From Lumnitzera littorea (lineage: Eukaryota > Streptophyta > Magnoliopsida > Myrtales > Combretaceae), in NCBI GenBank assembly GCA_024138015.1, contig JAMXBB010000003.1, positions 36,197,832 to 36,261,831 on the forward strand: a stretch of 64,000 bases of DNA, given 5' to 3'. The position numbers and the translations under genes were made by a program. Numbering within the stretch: the first letter of the stretch is position 1; every line of letters begins with the position of its first letter. The notes under the pieces are model-generated. The model was not told the DNA's origin and ran no database searches. It saw only the letters and a program-made list of their open reading frames with translations. Positions 38,788 to 49,354 of this stretch are shown piece after piece.

Positions 38788-38812
38788 AGGAGAGGGATAA
38801 AAAGAAGTCTTT

Positions 38813-38843
<31 letters not shown>

Positions 38844-39472
38844 TAGGAGAGGGATCTTTTAGGACTAAATCTAGTTACCCTTACTTATTGGTGCTTAGCA
38901 CCTTTTATGTGATTTACCTAGACATGTAGCGGTTGGGGGTTTGCTCATACTAGTTGCTAGAAAATATTGTATTCTATGGTAGATGATTGAGTGAATGATT
39001 GTAGGCAGTATTTCATAGCCAATCAAGCCACCAAATCTATAACTTAATGATCCGGCAAGGGCAAAGGTACTAGGTGCACCGATTGTACTATGGATGTTAA
39101 ATGCTCATTAATGCGCCATAGTAGAATGTAGGCACTAAGGACAAAAGTTAGGCTGAAAGGTTGAGGAGGGAGTCAACTGATGTTCGATGGGTGTAAGTTG
39201 AGCCCCAAACATATGTCAGGAGCTGAACAAATGCTAGATCGGTGTTCAGGGATAACTAGCCTTGATAGTTGTTATTTAACTCATCAGGAAGGTCACAAAG
39301 TGGATGCACGCTTGCCATTGGTTTATGCTATTTGTTAGTACGAGCTTGTAGTCTCGTAAGAGAGTTGAGTCATGACATGTGAGCTGCCTATTCGCTCGAC
39401 TGCCTATTCAGTGCTCCTTATGATGGGCTTCACTCTTCGAGCTTTAGTTCATGCGAGAATTGAGTATCAACA
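38788..39472 (-). repeat. Inner part of the left (3') LTR of element T
   Basis: It aligns with 57251-57925: AGGAGAGGG..AAGAAGTCTTT, the GA microsatellite, TTTTATGTGATTTACCTAGACATGT and TGGTTTATGC/TTGATTTACGC-type blocks. The inner end TATCAACA (39472) pairs with the TGTTGA start of the element. Confidence 0.88.
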
Positions 39473-39880
39473 CTTGTCCTTTAACTCTTGTCAATGCTCA
39501 AGGCGCGAGGAGAGTAATCCAAGCAATGTGAGCGGACAAATGCATGTACTTAGACCAGCGAACTAGTTATGCTGCTTGGGTTGTAGTGAACCAATATCCC
39601 ATACGTTAGGTTATTGCTTCATTGACGTAACTATTGTATTACTCGATGTGTCATAATGGCTATCCTTGAGAAATGTAACGTGTATTAATGGTCTATGAAG
39701 AATGGCTGTGTACGTAGGATAATCAATTGTCAAGCCACGTCATAGATCCGTATGCGAGGATGAATTGGGGCCCTTAGCTGAAGGAGTGGGGCATGTAGAT
39801 GGTTAAAATTTAAGGCACATACTATCATAGGTTCGTGTTCTGAAAGTAAAGAAACCATTCGTCATCTCGCTTTACTTGTT
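39473..39880. other. Spacer between the 3' LTR of T and the antisense unit
   Basis: No coding was seen. On the minus strand the bases next to the LTR read AGTTAAAGGACAAG, a weak polypurine tract. Confidence 0.45.
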
Positions 39881-39899
39881 TATATAAAAGGAGGCTTAG
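39881..39899 (+). promoter_or_regulatory. TATA-box module of the antisense gene
   Basis: TATATAAAAGGAGGCTTAG lies about 120 bp upstream of an ATG at 40011, on the strand opposite to gag-pol. The same TATAAA.(A)GGAGGCTTA word recurs at 43372 ahead of a second antisense unit. The spacing fits a plant core promoter plus 5' UTR; transcription itself is inference. Confidence 0.5.
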
Positions 39900-41038
39900 G
39901 TGTTTATTTTTCACTTTACTTTGCTCACTTAAGGGAAACTCTACCAAAATCTTGACTCGCAAGCTAATCGTTCTTTCTTGTTTGTTTCTCATTTCTGTTG
40001 ATCGCTTGCAATGACCAGTCAAAGCACAACCGATAGTCAAGGTGAGTCCTCTCATCCTTCTATTTTGAAGGAGGTAGATGAAGGCTATGAGAGCTTGTCC
40101 TAATCAAGGGGTGCTAACCTTACTCCCCCTCGAAACAATAGTAGTGGTAGTAATGGCAAGAAGAGATGATGATGGGATAATACTTTCTTGGGAGGAGAAG
40201 AGGGAATGCATGTGGGGATGTCTACGTGACATGTACCCATCAGATGGCAAAGAGGCTGAGGTTGGCTAGTTGTTGTGGACAATGTGTGTAAATGAGCATC
40301 CGTGTGCTCGTATTCTATGTGTAGCTAGTGAGAAGAAGCTGAGGTTGGTTCGTTAGGTGGTAGAAGTGGTGGCTAGGTGGCGAATGGAGGAGCCTTAGGA
40401 TTGGTAGTAGGTATACAACATAAGGGATGCCTGTTCATTTGTCATATACTCAATGTCATTTGAGCTTAGTTTGTGGCTTCCTTTTTGGGAATTCTTAATC
40501 AAGTTCTTCCGTTATTTTAAGGCTACGCCAGTAGTCTGAATATGAATGCTTGGATTCAATTGCTTACTTTCAAGGTGTTATGCATTTAGCAGTTGCAACA
40601 GCTAACTATACAACTTTTCAAATGCTTCTTCTTTAGGAAGACATTAGGCGATGGTTGGTTTACATTGCTACTAGAGGTACAAAGTTGAGTATTATCAATA
40701 AGCCTCCAAATAAGGTGGAAGGGTAGAAAGAATTCTTTTACTGTATTTGTGCTTCTAAGCCTCTTAATTTTTTGACAAAATGGAGATGGCCCATTAGGGG
40801 TAAGAAGTTGAAGGACTTAGGTAGTATAAACTCAATGACTAGCATCGAGCTCCTAAATTTGGCAAGCTAGAAGAAGCTTAAACCATTGTTAATATGTAAG
40901 AAGTATAAGAGCAAAGCACTGTTAATCTCATTAGAGATAGGTAGTTGTGTGCTTGGCTAAGGAGGTGATTGGTTGTCTGCCATGCTGCATCGCTTTGCCA
41001 TTGGAGTGGGGTACATTAGGTTACTCATCCTTAGAGTA

Positions 41039-41118
41039 GTAAGTTCTCTATTTTCTTTTTAGTTTGTTTTCCTAAGGAGTTTACTTGTTCTTTTACAACT
41101 TCTAAGTTAGCATTGTAG
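41039..41118 (+). other. Candidate intron 1 of the antisense gene
   Basis: It starts GTAAGT, runs through pyrimidine-rich TCTCTATTTTCTTTTTAG and TTCTTTTACAACTTC, and ends TTGTAG. Joining the sides links ..GYIRLLILRV to KMRVKLLAM... The call is weaker than for the second intron, because an earlier acceptor (TTTTTAG) is also possible. Confidence 0.4.
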
Positions 41119-41661
41119 AAGATGAGGGTAAAGCTACTGGCTATGTAAAGAAAGTGGCCTAAAAGTGCTGCGAGGCCCGAGAAGAAGAGGTAGCCTAAAC
41201 GGGAAAGGGAAGTAAAGACTTCACATCACCCCTCAAAAAAATCTAAGAAGAAGGGGGGAAGGCAATAGACCTTTCCCAAAGTCATGCAGCAAGGGGTGGA
41301 TGTGCTGACTAAAGTACCTTTAGGTGCTTCTATAGTAGGCTTAAGAGGTTTTGTTAAGTGTTCAGAAGGTTCCAATTGTGGCTATCATGGCCGAGCTGAG
41401 CCTTGTAGTGGCAGGTGCTCGAGTCAATATAGATCAGGTAAGCTCGAAGCAAACCCTTGAAGCAACTGCTGTGGTAGCAATCGAGATTCTCGACAACCAG
41501 TATGCTAAACCTCTAGTTCATCGAGGTAAGTAAGCAACTCTTGCACACCCACAGATCAACCTGCTTAGAGGTTTGAACAACTTTAAGCATGGTTCGGGTA
41601 GCTTGTTGCAGGTCAAAATGAGCTGGAGGCCTTAGTAGTGATGCTAAGGAAGTGCAATGAG

Positions 41662-41733
41662 GTATGCCACTAGTGTACTTTTGTTGAATTTCCTTCTTTT
41701 AGCTCAATTATTGACTGTGTATTATGTTTACAG
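41662..41733 (+). other. Candidate intron 2 of the antisense gene
   Basis: 72 bp, starting GTATGCC and ending TTATGTTTACAG. It contains in-frame stops and is T-rich, while the flanks read openly across the join: LEALVVMLRKCNE then LYDLLDFILAYNLL. This is the best evidence that the antisense unit was transcribed and spliced. Confidence 0.6.
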
Positions 41734-42398
41734 CTATACGACTTGCTGGACTTCATTTTAGCATACAACCTTCTTTTATCGAAGGGAAATGAGGCGAAGG
41801 CCAAGGTAGAGAGGCTCTAGAAGGCACTAGAGGAGGAAAAGAAAGTGCGTAGTAACTCAGTTGTTGTGTTTAGCGATCTAGAGCACTGGCATAAGGTGCT
41901 CCTTGGTCAAGTAGATCGACTAAAGGATGAGCTATGATAGAGTAAAGAATCCAGTAAAGCTACAAAGGGTAAAGTGGTTGCCGATCTAAGGGCCAAAGAG
42001 GAGGAACGTGAGAAAGTGCAAGCCAACTTTGGTAGGAGGGAGGCCAAGCTCTTAAGAGGCGAAGGGTTATCTGTCGAGGTCAAACATGATATCTTCATCA
42101 AGACCTTAGAGGATCCCTTAATCGAGAAAGTTGTCATCATGGTTGGTTATGAATGGTAGAGGAGGTGAGGAAGTAAGTTCGTTAGAACATGCTTAATGTG
42201 AACTTATCTCTCCTACATTGGCTGGATGACCCTAAGGTTCCTATTAGGAGTGAGCTGGGTGGCGAGCCATCTAGTAGCTCATTAGGAACTTCTAGATATG
42301 ACTTGAATGCAAGCTTCAAGGAAGGAGATGGTGATTGTAAGGTCAGGCAGGAGTTACAACAACAGCAAGAGTAGCAATAAGAATAGCAATAGTAAGTT

Positions 42399-43370
42399 GA
42401 TGATGCTTAGGAGCATCTTTGGATCTTTTGTTAATTACATGTAGTTAGCATGTACAATGTATACCCATTTTTGAACTTATGTATTTTTCTTCAATTAGGA
42501 GTGCTAACATCCATTTATGTAATCGCTTAAACTTTGAATGAATGAATGGAGTTTCATTAATGGTCTCTAATCTCGCACTTTATTCCTCTTGGTTGTTGCA
42601 TCTTGCTTTTATACTATGAACTCCATTTGTTTTTTTTTTCTTTTGTCTAAGTCTTTTCTATCAAGGAGGATGTTTGTTAAGCAAGGTTTGCACTTGCTAG
42701 TTAATTGCTTCTTATAGACCTACTCATTTTCCCATGTGTTATGGCCTTATAGTTACCATTGATTTTTACCTAAGTGTTCTCATCTTGCAATAACACTACT
42801 TGCAGGTTGATGCACCTTTTCATCTAAGTAGATCATGTCTCTTAGGGTTCTCGTAAGGGCTTAATGTCAAGCAATAATGTCCCTATGAGAACGTATCTTG
42901 AGATGATGTCATAAGATATCATTAGTAGAGGAATTTTGGTACGGTAAATCTCTCACAGATACATGTTACCCATTCTGTAGAGTTCATTTTAGGTATCGTA
43001 TAATTATGGTAGGTGGAATGCCTCGAACAGAGTGCCTTCCAAAAGATGTTTAATGTTCATACAACCCATCATTAATTCTGTAAGCATCGCTTTAGTTCCC
43101 AATGCTTTAAGCCCATGCAATGATCAATAATATACGGTTGGGGACATCTCATGAATCCTACATAAAGGGTGCATGGGTCCTTGCCTTATCATACCAATTA
43201 CCTAAACAACTTTAGTAGGGTGTTCTTAAGATCTGACATGGGTATGTTTGAAGCAATCATGTTAAGGGATGGGGTGCTAAAGCTAAGGAGATGGTTGTCT
43301 TTAACTTCTTCCAATAGGTCATGATCATGAGGCATAGATAGATGCTCGGTTGTGGTTATTGGATCTCGGG
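42399..43370. other. Probable 3' UTR and spacer after the antisense gene
   Basis: The AT-rich text soon after the coding part (GAATGAATGAATGGAGTTTC at about 42535) resembles a plant mRNA 3' end. I see no reading frame in the remainder up to the second TATA module. Confidence 0.4.
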
Positions 43371-44120
43371 CTATAAATAGGAGGCTTACGTGGCCTCTGG
43401 GTCTTCCCTTCTTTTTATCCCAATAATGTTAAGCAAAAGAGGGGGGCTCGAGTGCCACCTACTGCTTATCCATTGTGGCTTTACTGCGGGGTCACTCATT
43501 TGCTTAGGGTGTTGGGTGGTCTCTTAAGCACACTGCCCTATATGAGGCCAAGCAAACATAGGCGACCGTGGTGACTATGGTGGCAGAAAGAGTCTTTTCT
43601 CTACCCTTATGTGAGGATAGAGGTGCTTGTAGGAATCCTCTGCTTCACGAGTCCTCTAGTCTATTTTAGGTGAAGGATCGACCTTGCTTTATTGCCAGCA
43701 AGGCTTAGATAGCTCAACACTCTAAGTAGAGTAGCTAGATCGACTATCCCTTACTATTACTTTTGTAGAAGAGAGGCTTTAGAAGTTAGAGTACAGACCT
43801 TCGCTTAGAGGTTGAGTGTCACAGGAGCTCTGTAGCATGGGGTTTGACCATGCAAAACTTCAAGGATGTAGTCATAACGCAAAAGCTGGCTGAGTCGAAG
43901 TTGAGACGAATTCCTCTTGGGGAAGAGTTCTCAAAGCAAGAAGTCAGGTTAGAGTTGAAAATAGTCACTTAAGCGAAGTGAATAACTATAGTATACGAGG
44001 CAGTCATATATTGTTGCATCATTTAGTTTTCTCATTTAATGTAATTGGGCTAGGTATGCCGACCCACTAACCTTAGTACTTCATCTAATTAGTGAAATAA
44101 AGCCTTTATGTTTTGATCAT
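43371..44120 (+). other. Second antisense transcription-unit-like segment in element T
   Basis: CTATAAATAGGAGGCTTACG (43371-43390) repeats the promoter word of the first antisense unit. An ATG follows at 43426 with a frame of about 40 codons (MLSKRGGLECHLLLIHCGF) before a stop. A poly(A)-signal context GTGAAATAAAGCCTTTATG lies at about 44093-44111. I do not recognise any product. It could be a decayed copy of a short transcript or a fragment of the same kind of antisense gene. Confidence 0.4.
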
Positions 44121-44249
44121 TGCTTCTCGTTAACTAATTTGCTTTCCCTTGGCTTTTGTTATACAATCTAACTTCATGTTGTGTTTATTGACTGCTTTTA
44201 ATAGCATTTCTACTTAGATGAACGTTTGAGGATGAAAGGTTGACTCGTA

Positions 44250-44850
44250 TTTAGGGGCATGAGTTAAACCAATGCTTAGGTAGAGCATCTACATCATAAG
44301 TGTAGGATCGAACTTGGGTAAAGCTTAGGGATGAAAATCGACCTAAGGTTAGAGGCTCAATGTAAATCAATGCCTAAGATAAGTGCTCGCATCGTTAGTG
44401 TAAGGATTGACTTGGGCAAAGCTTGGGGATAAGAATCGACCCAAGGTTAGGGGTTTGGTGTAAATTGATGCCGAAGGTAAGTGCTCGCATTGCCAGTATA
44501 AGGATTGACTTAGGCAAAGCTTGGGGATAAAAATCGACCTAAGTTTAGGGGCTCGATGAAAATCGATGCCCATGGTACATGCCCACGTCGTTAGTATAAA
44601 GGTTGACTTAGGCTAAGCTTAAGGATGAAAATCGACCTAAGGTTGGGGACTCAATGTAAATCGATGCCCAAGATAGGTGCTTGCATCATTAATGTAAGGA
44701 CTAACTTAGGCATTGCTTAGAGAAGAAAATTAACCTAAGGTTAAGGGCTTGATGTAGATCGATACCCAAGATAGGTGCTACGTCGTCATTGTAAGGACTG
44801 ACTTGGGCAACACTTAGGGATGAAAATTGAACTAAGGTAAGGGGCTCGAG
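44250..44850. repeat. 98-bp tandem repeat in element T
   Basis: About six units share GTGCTCGCATCGTTAGTGTA, then AAGGATTGACTTGGGCAAAG, then CTTGGGGATAA, AATCGACC(T/C)AAGGTTAGGG and TGTAAATCGATGCC. Two unit starts at 44383 and 44481 give the 98-bp period. The array lies between the integrase end and the antisense units. Confidence 0.85.
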
Positions 44851-44899
44851 AGAGGGAGTAGAGCAAATGCTAGAAACTTCATTGATTCATTGCATTCAG

Positions 44900-47800
44900 T
44901 CATGATTACAGTTGCTTTTGATTCTCGTTGTTACGCTTAAGGGAAGTAAAGTCTTAGACTCTAGGCATTCCATGCATTAGGGTTCATCCTTCTAACATCT
45001 TAAGCTTGTAAGCACCTTTTCCTACATCATCAACCACTCGCATGGGTCCTCCTAATTAGGTGCAAGCTTACCTCATCCTTCCTTGGAGTCAGTAGCCTCT
45101 AACTTTCTGCACACTAAGTCACCAACGTGGAAAACCCCATGTCAAACACTACGATTATAATATCGGGTGGCTTATTACTTGTAGGCTACTGTACGTACTC
45201 ATGTGATGTCACGAACTTCGTCAATAATATCGAGACTTGCATGCAGGGCCATGTGATTAGTGTTTATGTTGAAGTTTGTACCCTGCTAGTGGGTAATTCC
45301 AACTCAATGGGAAGGACAACTTTGGCACCAAATGCAAGGTAGAATAGGGTCTCTCTTGTAGAGGTCCAATGCATCATGTGATAATCCCTAAGTATATTAG
45401 GGAGCTTATTGGCCCAACCATCTCTTGATTGTTCTACCCTCTTCTTATGACTGTTGAGAATTATCTTGTTGATGTCTTCAACCTGGCCATTGGTCTGAAG
45501 GTAGGCAATTGAGGTGTGGTATAGCCTAATGTTATGCTTGTTGCAGAAGTCTCTAAAACAATCACTATCGAATTGTCACCCACTGTTAACGATCAATCTA
45601 TATGGTACTGTGAAGCAAGATAGTATATGGGTGAGCACGAATCCTTCAGTAGCTCAGGCTATGATGTTTGTGATAGCCAATGGTTCTACCTACTTAGTGA
45701 AGTAATCTATTGCCACTGGGATGAACTGTTAATCAACTAAAGCTTTTGGGAATGGGCTAAGGATGTCTAATCCCCATTTTGTAAATGGCCATGGGCTGGT
45801 CAAGGAGTGTAACTCTAAACTAGAGGCATGAGTGATTGGTACATCCTTTTGGCAAGAGTAGCACCTTTAGACCATGGCCTTGGCATCTTCCTTCATTGTG
45901 AGCTAGTAATAACCTAGCCCGAATGCTCAAGGGTATAGTGCTTATGATTAGATATGATTGCTGCTAATTCCTGCATGGAGCTCTTCAAGGACTCAAGTGC
46001 CCTCTTCTATTCGAAGGCATTTGAGGAGTAGAGTATGATCTCCTTGTTTATAGAATGCATCATCAATTAATGTATAGTTGGCTATGACATAGGCTAACTT
46101 CTTCACTTCAGCTCTTTCTTCGAGAAGTACCATAGTCTTGAGGTACTGTACCAAGGAGTCCATTTAGGAGGGCTTTGGAGCTACTTTTATCGTTTTAGCA
46201 ACTTGTTGCTGTTGCACCTCTATACTTATTTCAAGGAGGTACTCTATGAAGAGAGGCTTATCATAATCGTATGATATAGGGATGGCAGATCTTAATTAGT
46301 CTATCTACTTCTGCATTTTCTATTCAAAGGATTTTGCTTACTTCCTAGGAAGCGAATTTTGCGAGAAGGGTCTACACTAAATGCATGTACTTAGCCATCG
46401 TTTTGCCTTTGGTTTCATATTCTTCATTGAATTGCTATACAACTAGCATGCAATCTAAGTGTATGGTAAGTTTTTCTACTCCAATATCTTTAGCAATCTT
46501 TAGGCCGACAATTAGTGCCTCATATTTAGCTTCATTATTGCTTATTAGGAAACCAAACTTCAAGGCGTATAAGATCTTTATTCCATGCAGGCTTTATAGC
46601 GTAATACTAGTCGCACTCCTTTCCCCTACCCCTCCTCCCTTAATGGAAGAGTTGTTGACATGGAGTGTCCAGACGGGTATGGTGAGCTCTAGTTAAGGCT
46701 TGTTTGCTCTAGTGTATTCTGTTATGAAGTCTACGAGAACATGTGCTTTGATTTTTTGTCTTAAGTAAAATTGAACTCCGTAAGCATTAAACTTAAGGGA
46801 GTACTTCATCATTCGGCTTGAAGTGTTGAGCCTTTACAAAGCCACTCTGAGTGGTACATTTGTCAATATGATGATTAGATGAGATTGAAAGTAGGACCTA
46901 AGCTTGCAAGTAGCGATGACAACCATAAAGGTAAACTTTTCTCTCTTGGTGTATTGAAGCTCGAGCCCTTGGAGGATATGGCTAATGTAGTAGACTTGTC
47001 GATAGTCATGGCCATCAACTCAGATGAGTATTGATGATAGCACTTTATCAATAACCGTGAGGTAAAAGAGCAAGTCCTCTCAAAGAATGGGTTTGAAGAG
47101 TATAGGTAGGGTCATTAGGAACTTCTTCAACTCTTGGAAGGCTTGCTGGCATGCTAGTATCCATTTAAACTTAGTGGGGTATTTGAGTAGATTGAAAAAT
47201 TCTATGCACTTTCTGTGCTTCAATAGATAAAACATTGATGGCAGCTATCATTCCTATTAGCCGTTGGACTTCTTTAACCTTGGTCGGTACTTGCATGTCT
47301 TAGACCACTTTGATCTTATTAGGGTTAGCCTCTATCCCTCATTCTATGACCATGAAACCAAGAAACTTACTTGAAGTAACCCTAAAGGCACACTTCCAGG
47401 GGTTGAGTTTTTTTTTTTTTAACTATTGAAGGGTTCAGAAGATTTCTTAGAGGTAATCGATATGGCCTCTATTAGTTTTACTCTTAGCAATCATATCATC
47501 AACATAGACTTCAATGTTCCTTCTTATTTGTGTCTTAAAGATGTGGGTCACCATCCTTTAATATGTGGCTCCAGCGTTCTTTAGGCCGAAAGGCATCACT
47601 TTGTAGTAATAAGTCCTAAAGTTTGTGATAAGGGATGTACAGACTTCATCTTCGGGAGCCATCTAGATTTAGTTATATCCAAAGTAGGCATCTATATAAT
47701 TAAGAAGTGCATGACCTATTGTTAAGTTGACAAGTTAGTTAATGCACAGTAGGGGAAAGCAATCCTTTGGGCACGCTTCGTTAAGATTAGTGTAATTAAT

Positions 47801-48218
47801 GTACATGTGCCATTTTCCATTTGTTTTCTTGACGAGCACCTTATTAGTGAGCTAAGTGGAATACTTCTCATACCGAATGAAGCCTGCATGGACTAGTTTT
47901 TGTACTTCCTCCTTAGTTGTTAGCTATTGTTTAGGAATGACATGTCACTTCTTTTGCTTAATAGGTTGGATGGTAAGATTGACATTGCAGTGGTGAGTTG
48001 CCTTAAGTATGTGGATAATCCTAGGCATGTCTTCAAGGGTGGATGCAAAGATGTCTAAGTTTTGCTTAAGGAAATTTGTTAGTTCGAACTTGTCGTTGTC
48101 TAGCAGTTCAGGCCTTATTTTGGTTATCATTCTAGGGGCATTCGAAACTTGAACTTTGAGGGTCTTTTCTGTAAGCTTACCATATAGTACCGAAATGGGT
48201 GGGGGGAAGTAGGGATGG
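44900..48218 (-). pseudogene. Element T pol, 3' part: RT, two RNase H domains, integrase
   Basis: On the minus strand, just after the G2 insertion, the frame carries LTNFLKQNLDIFAST and EDMPRI (about 48080-48020), the start of a Tat-type RT. The polymerase box EVYVDDMIAKSK lies near 47510-47475. A conventional RNase H follows (about 47080-46740; YYISHILQGLELQYTKREKF). Next is an archaeal-type RNase H (about 46690-46420; TLHVDNSSIKGG, NNEAKYEALIVGLKIA, IHLDCMLVVQQFNEEYE). Integrase runs from about 46100 to 44900 with a C-x2-C remnant (CYSCQK), GLDILSPFP, a second site IVNSG.QF (Asn for Asp) and QVEDINK (Glu kept). The two RNase H domains place it in Tat. Stops are numerous. Confidence 0.85.
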
Positions 48219-49132
48219 TGATAAGGATCAAGGATTGATTACACGCTCCCGAGGTCGAGGGCTCTCTCAACTGGTCTGCTAAGCTATCTGAGGTGAGTTA
48301 ACTGTCAAGGAGCAATGCTTACCCCAGTCCAATCTACCGAACTACTTCGCTCTCCATGTTATCTAAGGCATTGCTAAGGTGACCGGCTGACATGTTGAAT
48401 CAAACCCTCTACTATGTACTAGTCCAAGCACCAAATCTGAATACATCAATCTCTACGGTACTAAGGTCGAGTTAAAAACTGTTAAGAGTCGACTATCCGA
48501 GGCTAACCCCATTGTAAGCCATCCTTGAGCCAACCCCAGTCTAGCCCTGATAATCACAATGCCAAACTTCTGATGCTGAACAGACCTGAATAGAAACCTA
48601 CCCCTGCTCAGATCACACTATTATCAAAATTGTAGAGTAAAAATGCACACACATTGTCCTTTTTGATAAATGATGTTCGCTGAGCACGATTTCGTGTTTT
48701 CCTTGCAAATTATTTTCCTTTTATTTAGCAAATAGTGATTCATTTTTGTAATTATCTGTAACGTAAAACTTACCCTAACAAGGTACTATAAATAATCACA
48801 TAATGTAACAACCACCAGAATATACAGAAGAATACACTGAACTTTTACCCTCTCTTGAGCTAAGCATCATCCTGCTCACTCTTGAACTACTCTTATCTAT
48901 CCCATTAGAGAGTGGACTAATAGCAAGTGACCTTCAGTCATACTTGTGTGTTATATCAAGTGTGACCTGAGCTCATATGAGGCATTGGTGTGTCATATCT
49001 ATCGTCGATGCATGGGAATCCCTTACTTACCCTCGACAATAATTTACTTTTTCAAGTCATATTGTGGCTTGGACTCATCCCTTTAGTTACGCGTGATATT
49101 ATGTTCGTATGTTCATCCATAAGTCCGTATTA
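48219..49132 (+). repeat. 5' LTR of G2
   Basis: Aligns with 53799-54732 over its full length, for example AGGAGCAATGCTTACCCCAGT, GTGACTAGCCGACAT-like and CTTGAGCTAAGCATC-like blocks. The TATA box TATAAATA is at 48787-48794. Confidence 0.88.
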
Positions 49133-49135
49133 TCT

Positions 49136-49148
49136 TGGTATCAAAGCC
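49136..49148 (+). other. Primer-binding site of G2
   Basis: TGGTATCAAAGCC, the initiator-Met type TGGTATCAGAGC with one change, preceded by TATTATCT exactly as in G1. Confidence 0.8.
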
Positions 49149-49354
49149 TAGCTACATTCGAAGCTAGATTTTACTAACGTGTTCTTTTAATAGTTTATCA
49201 CTACCCTCGTGTGACAGTGGTTCTATTGTTAGCTTTGAAGTTTAGTAGTTGAGAAGTTTTATGTACTCTGTTTTCCCCTGTTTTCGATATGTCAAAATAG
49301 AGTGTAGTTAACTGTATGCTTGTTGTGAAATTGTCATTGTGAAGTAACCATCAA

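Larger units (their letters stand above)
40011..42398 (+). pseudogene. Antisense additional gene of element T (gypsy-type putative transposase-like, coiled coil), broken
   Basis: This lies between integrase and the 3' LTR but on the opposite strand, like the additional antisense reading frames described in plant Tat-lineage elements. The start at 40011 gives MTSQSTTDSQGESSHPSILK. At 40430-40560 the translation reads FVIYSMSFELSLWLPFWEFL followed by IKFFRYFKATPVV. From 40650 comes RRWLVYIATRGTKLS, then KEFFYCICAS. Both stretches resemble the plant putative gypsy-type transposon domain (Pfam family Transposase_28); this is by memory of the pattern, not by search. A basic segment (RPEKKR, KKSKKKGG) follows near 41200. 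From about 41800 comes a coiled coil (ALEEEKKVRSNS, VADLRAKEEEREKVQANFGR). Two GT-AG introns appear to interrupt it. Many stops are present. Its function is unknown. Confidence 0.6.

Noticed and set aside
41907..42140. Minus-strand open frame opposite the coiled-coil region
   Set aside because: It is the mirror of the antisense gene's charged coiled coil; serine/leucine-rich and without pol similarity.
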